In this document: positions 1-8,997 of the stretch, piece after piece
How the letters are laid out: each line of letters starts with the position of its first letter
Numbering within the stretch: position 1 is the first letter of the stretch
From: Parapedobacter indicus
Lineage (GTDB): Bacteria; Bacteroidota; Bacteroidia; Sphingobacteriales; Sphingobacteriaceae
Assembly (NCBI RefSeq): GCF_900113765.1
Contig: NZ_FOQO01000008.1
Span: 186,001-250,000, forward strand
Length of the DNA: 64,000 bases
Direction of reading: 5' to 3'
Notes under the pieces: generated by a model
What the model saw: only the letters and a program-made list of their open reading frames with translations
Told to the model about the DNA's origin: nothing
Databases searched by the model: none
Translations under genes and position numbers: made by a program

Positions 1-3000
1 TTTCAGTTTCAATGATTTTAAGAAAGACGGGGTAAATCGGTAGGCGAACGTGATATCCTGTAGCCGGACAAAGCTCCTGCTTTCATAAATTCCGCTTTGC
101 CGCACCGGTGTGTTATATATGCCTGTTGCATTGTCTACCCCATTTTCCGGTGTCCAATATGGGCGTACGGCCGTAGCATTGATGCGGAATACGTCGTCAG
201 CATTCCATGCTACATTGACGGCCCTGGAATTGTCCATGAGGTAAAAGCCATTGCCCCCCTGTATGGAATTGAGTAGGAAAGAAAGATTGAAGTTGTTATA
301 AGACAGGTTGTTGCCAATACTGAAACGATAATTTGGTGCTTCATAGCCAATAATGGTCCGATCTGAATTAGGGTCAATAACGCCATCCCCGTTTTGGTCG
401 ACATACCTGAATTGACCGGGATACCAATTCATTAACGTCCGGCCATTGTAGAGATCATCTTCTGACCATACACCACCCGCCATTTCATAGTCGTAAATAG
501 CGCTGATAGGTTCTCCCACAAACCACGAGTTTCCGAGATCCTGATCTGCTTCGCCCCCGTATAATTGTGTGATTTCGCTTCTGTTCAATGAAAAGACGAA
601 ACTGCTTTCCCAACGCAGCTTACCCTGTAGGTTAATGGTCCTCATCTCCAATTCGCCGCCCCGGTTGCCGATGGCTCCGATATTGGCCCATATATTCGGG
701 TAGCCGCTGGCTGGGGGAAGCGCACGCCTAACGAGCACATCCGTTGTCTTAGCATTGTAGATATCGACCGATCCGGTGATCCGCCGGTTCAGGAAGCCAA
801 AATCAACACCTAAATTATAGGACCCAGTGGTCTCCCAGCCGAGGTCGGCGTTCCCCAATGAGGTTGGCAACACACCATTTGCCGTGGTGGCACCGTATAC
901 ATAGGGCCTAGCATCCATTCGCGAAAAACTAGAGTACCGACCGATGCCCTGGTTGCCATTTTTTCCGTAAGAAAGCCTGACCTTTAAAAATACGTCCTTG
1001 ACATTGTCGAAGAATGGCTCTTCCGAAAGTACCCAGCCCAGCGATAGGGAAGGGAAGGTCGCAAATTTTTTGTTAGCGGCAAAACCGGAAAAGCCGTCTT
1101 TACGAACCGTACCGGTGACTAAATACCGGTCCTTGTAGCTGTACGAAACACGGCCCATGTACGACAAACTGTTTTCTTCCCATGCCGAGGATTCTACAAC
1201 GGGCAAGGTACCCATGCCAATGTTGTTGTATCCGAGAATCGGATTTTCAAATCCGGTATTGCTAATCGTCGAATTGTCTGCATACCGATTCTCACGACTA
1301 AACAACAAGGTGCCGTTAATCTGATGATTACCGAAGTCTCCGAGATAACTCACAATGTTATTCAAGATCCAGTTCCTCTCCTGAGATGGGTGTTTCCGGG
1401 CCTCCCCTTTGTTGGCCGACCCTTCGGGCGTATTGATCGGATAGAAGCTGTTATTGTTATTGGCGGAGTAGGTGTTGGAGTAATTGAGCTCATTCGTGAG
1501 GCCCTTTATCCAAGGAACAGTGACCTTTGCTCTCCCCACCACAAAGAGATTGTTGCGGATATCGCTGTTGTCGACATTCAGGTTGTTGAACGGATAGGGC
1601 ATATACGTTTCCCCTGTTAGGAACATATCATAATCAGGGGCTCCAATCTTATTATTCGCCAAAGGGCTTGCACGCCTGGCATTGTTAAAACTGGCTTCCA
1701 CCCCTGAATAGTCTCGATAGGAGTAAGATGAATTTAACCCGAAGGTCAGCCAGTCTGTCACCTTACTTTCAAAATTGGTACGTAGGGTGAACCGCTTGAA
1801 CGAGTCATTGGAAAGTATTCCTTGCTCGTCGGTATACGAAGCTGACACGAAGTAATTATTGCGCTCGGTTTGCTGCGACAGGCTGAGGTCATAGTTTTGG
1901 ATGGGTGCTCTGCGCGTAACCTCATCTACCCAATCGATGGATTTGCCCGCCAGGTAGTTATCGCGTTCTTCCTGCGTTCTTAACCGAGCGGCAACCAGTT
2001 CCCGGTCGGTCACATCGGGCCTCATCGGTTTGCCCTCGGCGCTTGTTGGCTTTGTGTAGTACCACTTATACAAGTCCTGTTGGTAGAAATAGTCTACCAG
2101 CCTGATGGCATATTGTTCAGCATTCATGACCTTCATGGGATTATTGGTCATATCCTGATATCCGTAATACATATTAAACGACAGGTTCGGTTTGTCCGTC
2201 TTCCCTTTTTTAGTGGTGATGAGCATTACGCCATTAGCGGATCTGGATCCATAAACGGCTGCTGCACTGGCGTCTTTGAGGATATCTATTGCCTCCACAT
2301 CGTTCGTGTTTATGTCTGATATGGCCCCGTTGTAGATAATGCCGTCCACCACCACCAGCGGATTGTCATTGGCAGACAGCGAGGTCTGGCCCCTGACGGA
2401 TACATTGGGTTCGCCGCCCGCGAGGCCAGTGGCTTGGATATTTACCCCCGCTGCCGTACCGGATAACGCTTGTAGAAGGTTGACGTTGGCCTGATTTTCT
2501 TTGTCTCCCATGGATACCCTGACCACCGAGCCGGTCAAGTCGCTCTTACGTTGGGTACCATAACCGATTACAACTACTTCGTCCAGGTCACTGACAGCTC
2601 CACGTAGTACTACATCGTATACGGAGCTGCTGCCTATCGTAATTTCTTGAGGCTCAAATCCCACAATTGTGAGCACCAGTCTCGTCCCGTTCCGCGGCAA
2701 ACTGACTTGATAATTCCCCTCCGCATCAGTGACCACCGCTTCCGGGGTGCCTTTCACCGATACGGTTACGCCTTCCAACGGAATATCGGCCTCATCCGTG
2801 ACTTTACCACTAACGATTCGCTCCTGACGCGCCGCTAGATCCACCCAAGGCAAGGGTTTCGGCTTAAGACGAGCACGACCGATTAGAATCGTTCGTTCCC
2901 GGATATCGTATGTCAGCGATTGATCGGTCAACACACGCGCCAAGAATTTTTCCAAAGGCATTTGTTCAGCGGAAATGTTCACTGGTTTTGTCCGCTCCAG

Positions 3001-3231
3001 AAAACGGACGTTGTATATGACTTTGTAATCTGTCTGTTTCTGAATTGCTTTGAAGACTTCCCTCAGCGAATAGTCTTTGGCTTCCAAGGTGATGGTTTGT
3101 GAATAGGATGCAGCGCTCAAATGAAGGCTTCCCATCAACAATAACACGGCCGTTAATTTCATGATGATTAACAGTTGGTTTATACCCCGAATATGACAGC
3201 GGTGTATCAGGGCATCTTTGGTTATGCTCAT
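1..3231 (-). CDS. SusC-family TonB-dependent outer-membrane receptor with N-terminal STN domain (3' end missing)
   Basis: An open frame of 1077 codons runs off the left edge, so the last beta-strands are missing. From the ATG at 3231 there is an N-terminal extension, then a hydrophobic signal segment (about residues 24-42), an STN secretin/TonB domain (about 46-118), a carboxypeptidase-regulatory-like domain (about 138-210) and the TonB plug with the typical VVVIGYGTQRKSDLTGS stretch near 220-236; the rest is beta-barrel. The family imports oligosaccharides or other large nutrients through the outer membrane using TonB energy. The STN domain normally signals to a FecR protein, and sigma and FecR genes lie directly upstream. 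A second in-frame ATG at 3162 would leave a conventional signal peptide, so the start is uncertain. Its SusD partner would lie off-window. The substrate cannot be read from the sequence. Confidence 0.93.
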   Translation of the reverse strand, partial: MSITKDALIHRCHIRGINQLLIIMKLTAVLLLMGSLHLSAASYSQTITLEAKDYSLREVFKAIQKQTDYKVIYNVRFLERTKPVNISAEQMPLEKFLARVLTDQSLTYDIRERTILIGRARLKPKPLPWVDLAARQERIVSGKVTDEADIPLEGVTVSVKGTPEAVVTDAEGNYQVSLPRNGTRLVLTIVGFEPQEITIGSSSVYDVVLRGAVSDLDEVVVIGYGTQRKSDLTGSVVRVSMGDKENQANVNLLQALSGTAAGVNIQATGLAGGEPNVSVRGQTSLSANDNPLVVVDGIIYNGAISDINTNDVEAIDILKDASAAAVYGSRSANGVMLITTKKGKTDKPNLSFNMYYGYQDMTNNPMKVMNAEQYAIRLVDYFYQQDLYKWYYTKPTSAEGKPMRPDVTDRELVAARLRTQEERDNYLAGKSIDWVDEVTRRAPIQNYDLSLSQQTERNNYFVSASYTDEQGILSNDSFKRFTLRTNFESKVTDWLTFGLNSSYSYRDYSGVEASFNNARRASPLANNKIGAPDYDMFLTGETYMPYPFNNLNVDNSDIRNNLFVVGRAKVTVPWIKGLTNELNYSNTYSANNNNSFYPINTPEGSANKGEARKHPSQERNWILNNIVSYLGDFGNHQINGTLLFSRENRYADNSTISNTGFENPILGYNNIGMGTLPVVESSAWEENSLSYMGRVSYSYKDRYLVTGTVRKDGFSGFAANKKFATFPSLSLGWVLSEEPFFDNVKDVFLKVRLSYGKNGNQGIGRYSSFSRMDARPYVYGATTANGVLPTSLGNADLGWETTGSYNLGVDFGFLNRRITGSVDIYNAKTTDVLVRRALPPASGYPNIWANIGAIGNRGGELEMRTINLQGKLRWESSFVFSLNRSEITQLYGGEADQDLGNSWFVGEPISAIYDYEMAGGVWSEDDLYNGRTLMNWYPGQFRYVDQNGDGVIDPNSDRTIIGYEAPNYRFSIGNNLSYNNFNLSFLLNSIQGGNGFYLMDNSRAVNVAWNADDVFRINATAVRPYWTPENGVDNATGIYNTPVRQSGIYESRSFVRLQDITFAYRFTPSFLKSLKLK

Positions 3232-3310
3232 AATCTTTAGTTATACCGCTTGCTTGGCTATGGGAAACATAACTTGCAGGCCATGTTTCTAATGCCTAAG
3301 TTTGCGGTGA

Positions 3311-3359
3311 TTGGATAATGTTGATTGTTCGTTAACTAGCGCTAAATTGCGTTATCCAA
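3311..3359. repeat. Inverted repeat in the fecR-susC gap
   Basis: TTGGATAA at 3311-3318 is repeated inverted as TTATCCAA at 3352-3359, with GTTAAC and AGCGCT palindromes between them. It sits in the 240-base gap between the FecR gene and the SusC gene, where a sigma-dependent promoter for susC would be expected. No consensus TAnnTTTG box was found on the minus strand here, so regulation by the neighbouring ECF sigma is plausible but unproven. Confidence 0.4.
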
Positions 3360-3471
3360 CATTGCAGGGAGGATGGTGATGCGTCTTCCCTGTATGTTTT
3401 GCATGCCATGGGTTATGTTGTATTTTTTCTATTCATATCATAATTTTTAAGGTAAACAATAGATCAATTGG

Positions 3472-4590
3472 TTATTCGATTATTAGCTTGTTGCTTTCAA
3501 TTCTGTATTTTATCTCCGATATACGTAATAGCTCCAAAACTGTTCGCAGTGTTACATCTCTTGACATTCCCCCACTAAATCGTTCCTGTGGCACTTTATT
3601 GCGGTAGATGACTTCAACGTCATACCATCGCGAAATCTGCTTCATCAAATCAGCGAGCGAGATGTTGTCAAAATGAAAGTTGCCGTCTTTCCACGCAATA
3701 TATTGGGCTACATCTACGGTTTGTACATCCATAGCGGCACCGTGGGTGATGGCTTGTTCACCCGGAATTAAGACCTCCTCCGTGCCGGCTTGCAATAACG
3801 AGGAAACCTTTACTTTGCCACCTACTAATGTCGTTTTCGCCGCGTCGTCATCCGGATACGCTGAGATGTTGAATTCAGTACCAAGCACTTCTATTTTCTG
3901 CTCCTTACTGATGATCTTGAATGGCCTTCCTTTATCACTAACCACTGAAAAATATCCTTCGCCTTCAATTTCCACAATGCGTTCATTGCCTTCAAATCGC
4001 ACCGGATACCTCAATATTGAGGCGGCATTTAGCCAAACCTTCGTGCCATCAGGTAAAGTGATTTGATAGGTGCCGCCCTTTGGTGTTTTTAGAGACATAA
4101 TACGTGAGATATTAGATGAGAAATCACCGTTTCCACTGCCTTGGATATCTGTTGTCTTATTTCTGACATCTACAACTTCACTTCCATCGGCGTATGTAAT
4201 CTCATCTCCAACGATTATTTTTTCCTGTGCTTCGCTTAGATTAACTGTCCTGCCATCCGCTAGGGTAAGCATAGCCCGATTCCCGCCAGGAGCTACATCT
4301 TTTACGATAACCTCAGCGCCACTTGTTTGCTTTTTGCTGTCTAACAACAACCACGCTCCCACTAATGCAACCATGGCAATCACTGCCGCTGCATAAGGCA
4401 ACCACATAAACCCTCTCCGACGCAAAACTGCTTGGTCAGTCTCGTAGGCCTTTTGTAATTCATCCAGCCCGTGGGCTTCTTGACTGGCATATCGATTGAA
4501 CCAAGCATTCAATTGCGCTTGTTCATCAGGCGTACATTTCCCCTGTCGATACCGTTCAAATAATTGTCTGATTTCTTCGCGATCCTGCAT
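3472..4590 (-). CDS. FecR-family anti-sigma / sigma regulator
   Basis: This 372-residue protein has a cytoplasmic N-terminal part (about 1-60), one transmembrane helix (about 62-83, starting MWLPYAAAVIAMVALVG) and a periplasmic FecR domain with the motifs TLADGRTVNL and LKTPKGGTYQITLPDGTKVWLNAAS. The C-terminal region (about 300-372) is of the DUF4974 type, with RYRIESNKLIIE at the end. In this family the periplasmic part senses the STN domain of a loaded SusC receptor, and the cytoplasmic part holds or activates an ECF sigma. Gene order sigma-fecR-susC fits. It is a paralogue of the FecR at 14310-15506. Confidence 0.95.
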   Translation of the reverse strand: MQDREEIRQLFERYRQGKCTPDEQAQLNAWFNRYASQEAHGLDELQKAYETDQAVLRRRGFMWLPYAAAVIAMVALVGAWLLLDSKKQTSGAEVIVKDVAPGGNRAMLTLADGRTVNLSEAQEKIIVGDEITYADGSEVVDVRNKTTDIQGSGNGDFSSNISRIMSLKTPKGGTYQITLPDGTKVWLNAASILRYPVRFEGNERIVEIEGEGYFSVVSDKGRPFKIISKEQKIEVLGTEFNISAYPDDDAAKTTLVGGKVKVSSLLQAGTEEVLIPGEQAITHGAAMDVQTVDVAQYIAWKDGNFHFDNISLADLMKQISRWYDVEVIYRNKVPQERFSGGMSRDVTLRTVLELLRISEIKYRIESNKLIIE

Positions 4591-4676
4591 AATTTACAAT
4601 TGGGCACTAAAGGTTCTCATCCCTTTATATACAATACTGATGGAAAAGGCAAAGGTTATAGTCGAAAAATTTTTTT

Positions 4677-5258
4677 TTAGAAAAACAATAAAGAAACCAA
4701 CCGTTGGAGTTTTCCGCGCAAAATACGAACCGCCTGATGCTTATGCTGTTTTACCGTCCCTTCGCTGATAGACATGCGTTCAGCAATTTCCTTATTGCTC
4801 AGGTGATCGTGCCAGGAAAGTTCGTAAACCTCCCGCATTTTAGGTGGCAATTGGTTGATTTTTTCCTCCAGAAGTTGCTCCAATTCGCGTGCAAGTACGG
4901 TTTCCTCTGTAGCTTCCGTGCTTTGCTGCTCAAACGCTGCAAAGGAATTAATGTATTCGTCGAAGTACTTGCTCCGGCTCATCGCAGTCAAGATCCGGTT
5001 ACGCAGTACCGTATAAAGATACCCTTTTATATTACCCGAAACATTAATACAGTCTGGGCGTTGCCAAACATCGGAAAAGAGTTCCTGAACCGCATCCTGC
5101 GCGTCTTCTTCATCACGCAGCAAATGATACGCAGAAAGGTACATGCGGTTGTAGTGTCGCTCATAAAATTGGGTAAAAGCCTCCCCGTTGCCTTGCTGGA
5201 TGTGCAAAACAAGCGCTTTATCGGAGGTAGCCTGACTATTTAGATAGCTTTGATCCAT
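4677..5258 (-). CDS. RNA polymerase ECF sigma-70 factor
   Basis: This 193-residue protein has sigma region 2 (about 20-90, with DEEDAQDAVQELFSDVW) and region 4 (about 130-185, with LPPKMREVYELSW and a helix-turn-helix around SNKEIAERMSISEGTVKQH). The start was set at the ATG at 5258, which is preceded by GGGAGA; the frame also opens from a TTG six codons earlier. The family directs polymerase to promoters of the cognate SusC locus when released by FecR, which is encoded 86 bases downstream. A consensus house-keeping promoter lies just upstream. Confidence 0.95.
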   Translation of the reverse strand: MDQSYLNSQATSDKALVLHIQQGNGEAFTQFYERHYNRMYLSAYHLLRDEEDAQDAVQELFSDVWQRPDCINVSGNIKGYLYTVLRNRILTAMSRSKYFDEYINSFAAFEQQSTEATEETVLARELEQLLEEKINQLPPKMREVYELSWHDHLSNKEIAERMSISEGTVKQHKHQAVRILRGKLQRLVSLLFF

Positions 5259-5341
5259 AATTTCTCCCGTTAGCAAGAGATGAGAACCTTAGGAGTATTG
5301 GATATCGGCTATGCCTATCTTTGATTAGTTATCCTTACTTG

Positions 5342-5373
5342 CAAACTTAGGTAAATTAATTGATAAAAAGCAA
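5342..5373 (-). promoter_or_regulatory. Bacteroidota-type promoter for the ECF sigma gene
   Basis: On the minus strand TAAGTTTG (5342-5349) is preceded, 21 bases upstream, by TTG (5371-5373). This matches the Bacteroidota sigma-ABfr consensus TTTG / TAnnTTTG. Transcription would begin about 70-80 bases before the sigma start codon. Confidence 0.65.
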
Positions 5374-5396
5374 CCCGTTAACCTGTGATAAAACAC

Positions 5397-5443
5397 AAAC
5401 AGTGGCAGGATTATGTCGCAAGCGATCAATCCTACCACTGTTT
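5397..5443 (-). terminator. Strong hairpin after the FAD oxidoreductase operon
   Basis: The arms 5397-5412 and 5428-5443 pair over 16 positions with a single mismatch around a 15-base loop. The hairpin lies 43 bases past the stop codon of the oxidoreductase at 5486 and is followed on the minus strand by GTGTTTTATC. It probably ends the transcript that starts at the second sigma/fecR/susC unit. The T-tract is weak, so it could instead be a 3'-end stabilising hairpin. Confidence 0.6.
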
Positions 5444-5485
5444 TCTGATTGGCGATATGCGCGGTTACTATTTTTCCAATTCAGT

Positions 5486-7153
5486 TTAATTCTTTTCGAC
5501 AGCGGGGGTAGACAATACCTGTTTCTCTTCTTCTAACACCTTCAACAAATCTTCGTACGTCACGTCCTGAACACCCGTCTCGTTGTCAATTGCCAGTGAC
5601 GCCGCCAATGCCGCACTCTGACCCAAAATCATAAACACAGGCTCCATACGGATGCTACCGAAAGCAATGTGCGAACTTGACAGGCATACCGGCACCAGCA
5701 AATTGGCACACTCTTCCCGCTTAGGTATAATCGAGCCGTATGAAATTTTATAAGGACCGTTCTTGGTAGAAACACCAATATCGCCTTCATTCTGTACAAA
5801 TCCATCCGGTTTCACATAGCGTTGTACATTGTGTGAATCAAGCGTGTAAGATCCCATCCCCACCGGATCAGTGATTTCCCGTTCACTGAATGTATCGTGC
5901 TCGGTCATCACATACTGTCCAACCATGCGACGCGCTTCCCGTATGTACAGCTGATGCGGCCAGTTGCCGTTGTCTGTGAACTCGTCTGCCGCCAGTCCCC
6001 ATTGCGCCATTTCACTCCGCACCTCTTCGGGCACCTGCGGATCATTCGCCAGGAAGTACATCAATCCCTGTTGGTAGTCGGTATGCTCCCTGATGATCTC
6101 CTGGCGCCTTTCGTAGCTCGCCTCCGGGTAGTCATAATTCATCCCGATAAAGTCCGTACTGAACGGGCCGTGGTTGTTGGTGTCTGTTTTCCGGTTAGGA
6201 ATCGGGTCAAACTTACGAAACGTCTCCCGCCATCCCGATGCGAACACACGGGCAAGCAGCTCATAGTTTTCGGCGTTGTAATTATCCGGTTTCGGAAAAG
6301 CCACCCGGTTGTCCGGATGATTGCTCAGGCACATCCGGAAGCAGTAGGCCTGCAGGCGGTGATCGCCCTCGCCGTATGTACCCGGGTCTTCCCCCGAAAC
6401 GCCGTACAACAAACCGCTGGTGCTGTCGCCAGGCACTTTGTACGGACTGATATCGCTATTGAACCAATGGCCGTGGTGCAGCACACCGGTCTGCACCCCG
6501 TTCCACTTTTCATCATACACACGGTTGGCCTCACGGCCTACATGGTAACTCACCCCGGCTGCGGCCATCAGGTCACCTTCGTAGGTAGCATCGATAAACA
6601 TCTTCCCTTTGTAGGTCTTCCCGCTTAATGTGGTGATCGAAACGATCCGGTCTCCTTCTTTGGCCACACCCTTTTCACGGTCCAGCCACTCATCCCGCCG
6701 GACGTCCAGTTCAAATTCCTTCACATAATCCTCGAACACCTGTTCGGCGACATGCGGTTCAAAAATCCACATGGTACGCGCATTGCCATCCATGGCGGGT
6801 GTTCCCTGGCCTTTATTGCCGTATTCGGAATGTTTTTGCCACTGCCAGGCGGCACTGTCCTCGTAATGCAGGTAAACACGGTGGTAAAAGTCGCGTGCCA
6901 AGCCGCCGATGACCGATTTATTGCCCGTGTCGGTAAAACCCAGACCACCCGATGAGAGGCCGCCAAGGTGTTTATCCGGTGACACCACAATAACGGATTT
7001 ACCCGATTTCTTCGCCTGTACCGCCGCCGTGACCGCAGCTGAGGTGCCACCGTAAATAATTACGTCTGCTTCAACTGCGCCATCCCTGCTGCAGGAAAAA
7101 AAAGAAAAAGCAATAACCAGCAGAAGCAAAAGTGATTTTGGTGTTCGTTTCAT
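5486..7153 (-). CDS. Exported FAD-dependent oxidoreductase, lipoprotein form
   Basis: This 555-residue protein has a Sec lipoprotein signal (lipobox FSFFSC, Cys21) and an N-terminal Rossmann segment, DVIIYGGTSAAVTAAVQAKK (about 30-50). In it the usual GxGxxG is GGTSAA, as in the FAD_oxidored (PF12831) family. Further family motifs are [52 protein letters not shown] and [23 protein letters not shown] near the C terminus. The substrate of the family is generally unknown. It is the last gene of the susCD unit and a close paralogue of the gene upstream. The lipoprotein signal places it in the periplasm or on the outer membrane, with no twin-arginine motif, so FAD would have to be loaded outside the cytoplasm. 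Confidence 0.88.
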   Translation of the reverse strand: MKRTPKSLLLLLVIAFSFFSCSRDGAVEADVIIYGGTSAAVTAAVQAKKSGKSVIVVSPDKHLGGLSSGGLGFTDTGNKSVIGGLARDFYHRVYLHYEDSAAWQWQKHSEYGNKGQGTPAMDGNARTMWIFEPHVAEQVFEDYVKEFELDVRRDEWLDREKGVAKEGDRIVSITTLSGKTYKGKMFIDATYEGDLMAAAGVSYHVGREANRVYDEKWNGVQTGVLHHGHWFNSDISPYKVPGDSTSGLLYGVSGEDPGTYGEGDHRLQAYCFRMCLSNHPDNRVAFPKPDNYNAENYELLARVFASGWRETFRKFDPIPNRKTDTNNHGPFSTDFIGMNYDYPEASYERRQEIIREHTDYQQGLMYFLANDPQVPEEVRSEMAQWGLAADEFTDNGNWPHQLYIREARRMVGQYVMTEHDTFSEREITDPVGMGSYTLDSHNVQRYVKPDGFVQNEGDIGVSTKNGPYKISYGSIIPKREECANLLVPVCLSSSHIAFGSIRMEPVFMILGQSAALAASLAIDNETGVQDVTYEDLLKVLEEEKQVLSTPAVEKN

Positions 7154-7186
7154 ATTATCGTTTTATCTTAAATTTATGAACTGATC

Positions 7187-7236
7187 AAACCTGCATTTTC
7201 ATCATCCTATGCGTTAGGCGAAAAAAATGCAGGTTT
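7187..7236 (-). repeat. Perfect 13-bp inverted repeat between the two oxidoreductase genes
   Basis: AAACCTGCATTTT at 7187-7199 and its complement at 7224-7236 form a perfect 13-bp stem around a 24-base loop. The loop contains a small inner pairing of CCTA with TAGG. On the minus strand no T-run follows the stem, so this is more likely an attenuating or mRNA-stabilising hairpin that sets the ratio of the two gene products than a full terminator. Confidence 0.6.
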
Positions 7237-7256
7237 CGTTGCGTCAAATGAGCCTT

Positions 7257-8984
7257 TTAGTTATCAATCTGAATCTCCAGTACCTGTTTGTCTTTTAACA
7301 ATGTGTTTTTTAACGTTGCGTAATCGACATCCTGTACGGCCACTCCTTCATCGATAGCCTGACAGGCAACGGTAGCTGCCGACTGTCCCAATACCATAAA
7401 CACCGGTTCCATACGGATGGAGCCGAAAGCGATATGCGTAGCACTTACACAAACCGGAACAAGTAGATTTCCACATTCCTTTTTCTTGGGAACGATTGAC
7501 TTGTAGCTGATCGGGTAGGGACGATGGCCATGTGCTTCCACATTTCCCTCGTTCTGCACAAACCCGTTCACGTCTACGTAACGTTGTATGTGGTGTGAGT
7601 CCATCCCGTATGCGCCCATCCCCACTGGGTCCTCCACAACGTCTTTCCGCTCGCAATTTTTCTGGGTCATCACGTAGTCGCTCATCATACGCCTTGCTTC
7701 ACGGATATAAAGTTGTTGCTGCCATCCGTCGCTTCCCTGCTCGTACTCATCCTTACACGTACCCCACTTTGACACAGCGTCTCGTACTTTTTTAGGAATT
7801 CTGGGATGATAAGCCAGCGTCCACATTAATCCCTGTTGATAGTCTCTGTGCGCTTGGACAATTCTTTCCCGTTCTTCATACGATGCTTCGGGATAGTCGT
7901 AATTCTGTCCGATGAAATCGGTGGAGAATCCCTTCTGGTTATTGGTATCCGTCTTACGATTGGGCATGGGTGAATTGATCCAGGGCACCAGCTTGTCGCC
8001 ATAAGGATACATCTCCTCAATCGGTCCCGGTGCTGCCTCATAGTTTCTGAAAAGCAATTCATAATTGAGCTCGTCGTAATTTGCCGGCTTTTTGAAGGGA
8101 ATCCGGTTGTCCGGATGGTTGGTTAGCGTCATTCGGAAGCAGTAAGCCTGTATTTTATGGTCACCATCCCCATCCACGCCCGGCGGCTCTTCAGAGATAT
8201 AGGGCAAGAGTCCGCTTTCGGGGTTTCCTTTCACGACATACGGATCAACCCGATCAATAAAATTGTGATTATACGCGTTCCGGGAAACCGTCCAATTCAG
8301 TGTTCGGCCGATACGATTGGCTTGCACACCGTTTAACGTTTCTCCGTATTCCCGATTAGACTCCCTTCCTACGGCGTAGCTGACTCCCGCAGCGGCCATC
8401 AGGTCTCCTTCGTAGGTGGCGTCAATAAACATTTTTCCGGTATATTGCGAACCATTCTCCATTTTAATCGATTCAATTTGGTCGCCTTTTTTACGGATAC
8501 CGGTCTCCCTGTTTAATCGTTCACCGTAGACAACATCTACTTTTTCGTCGGAAAGCATTTGGTCATAGACCTTTAGGGCAGCGGAAGGTTCGAATGTCCA
8601 CATCGCATCTTCGCCCTTTTCGGTTCTCGTCTGTCCCTCATCCAGGTATTCACCCCGGTCTTGCCAACGCCAATTTTTCGGATCCTCGTAATACTTCCGG
8701 ATATTTTGATAAAATTCACGGGAGATCCCTCCAATCACAAATTTGTTTCCAATATCGGTTTGCCCTAATCCGCCGGTTGTCAGTCCACCAAGACGGTGAG
8801 TCGGTTCAATAATCACGACCGATTTACCCATCCTTGAGGCCTGAATGGCTGAAGCGATCCCGGCAGAGGTGCCGCCGTAAACAACCACATCGTATTTTTT
8901 TTCTTTCCCGGATGTCGGGGAATGATTCAGGATCAATAAAGCCAGGCTTAAAGCCAGCGACTGGATAATTCTTTTTGAAATCAT
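7257..8984 (-). CDS. Exported FAD-dependent oxidoreductase
   Basis: This 575-residue paralogue of the gene at 5486 shares long blocks such as [29 protein letters not shown] and [19 protein letters not shown]. The N terminus ([20 protein letters not shown]) is a Sec signal without lipobox or twin arginine, so the protein is probably soluble in the periplasm. The FAD-binding segment begins at [20 protein letters not shown]. It starts 13 bases after the SusD stop codon and is therefore co-transcribed with susCD. The family (PF12831) contains a dinucleotide-binding fold; its reaction here is not known. Oxidation of a sugar hydroxyl is one guess from the context. Confidence 0.88.
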   Translation of the reverse strand: MISKRIIQSLALSLALLILNHSPTSGKEKKYDVVVYGGTSAGIASAIQASRMGKSVVIIEPTHRLGGLTTGGLGQTDIGNKFVIGGISREFYQNIRKYYEDPKNWRWQDRGEYLDEGQTRTEKGEDAMWTFEPSAALKVYDQMLSDEKVDVVYGERLNRETGIRKKGDQIESIKMENGSQYTGKMFIDATYEGDLMAAAGVSYAVGRESNREYGETLNGVQANRIGRTLNWTVSRNAYNHNFIDRVDPYVVKGNPESGLLPYISEEPPGVDGDGDHKIQAYCFRMTLTNHPDNRIPFKKPANYDELNYELLFRNYEAAPGPIEEMYPYGDKLVPWINSPMPNRKTDTNNQKGFSTDFIGQNYDYPEASYEERERIVQAHRDYQQGLMWTLAYHPRIPKKVRDAVSKWGTCKDEYEQGSDGWQQQLYIREARRMMSDYVMTQKNCERKDVVEDPVGMGAYGMDSHHIQRYVDVNGFVQNEGNVEAHGHRPYPISYKSIVPKKKECGNLLVPVCVSATHIAFGSIRMEPVFMVLGQSAATVACQAIDEGVAVQDVDYATLKNTLLKDKQVLEIQIDN

Positions 8985-8997
8985 AGCTACGTATTTG

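Noticed and set aside
3297..3304. Plus-strand TAAGTTTG box in the fecR-susC gap
   Set aside because: No plus-strand gene follows; a chance match to a short degenerate motif.
5316..5323. Plus-strand TATCTTTG box near the sigma gene
   Set aside because: It matches the -7 consensus, but no gene or terminator follows on the plus strand, so it is probably chance.
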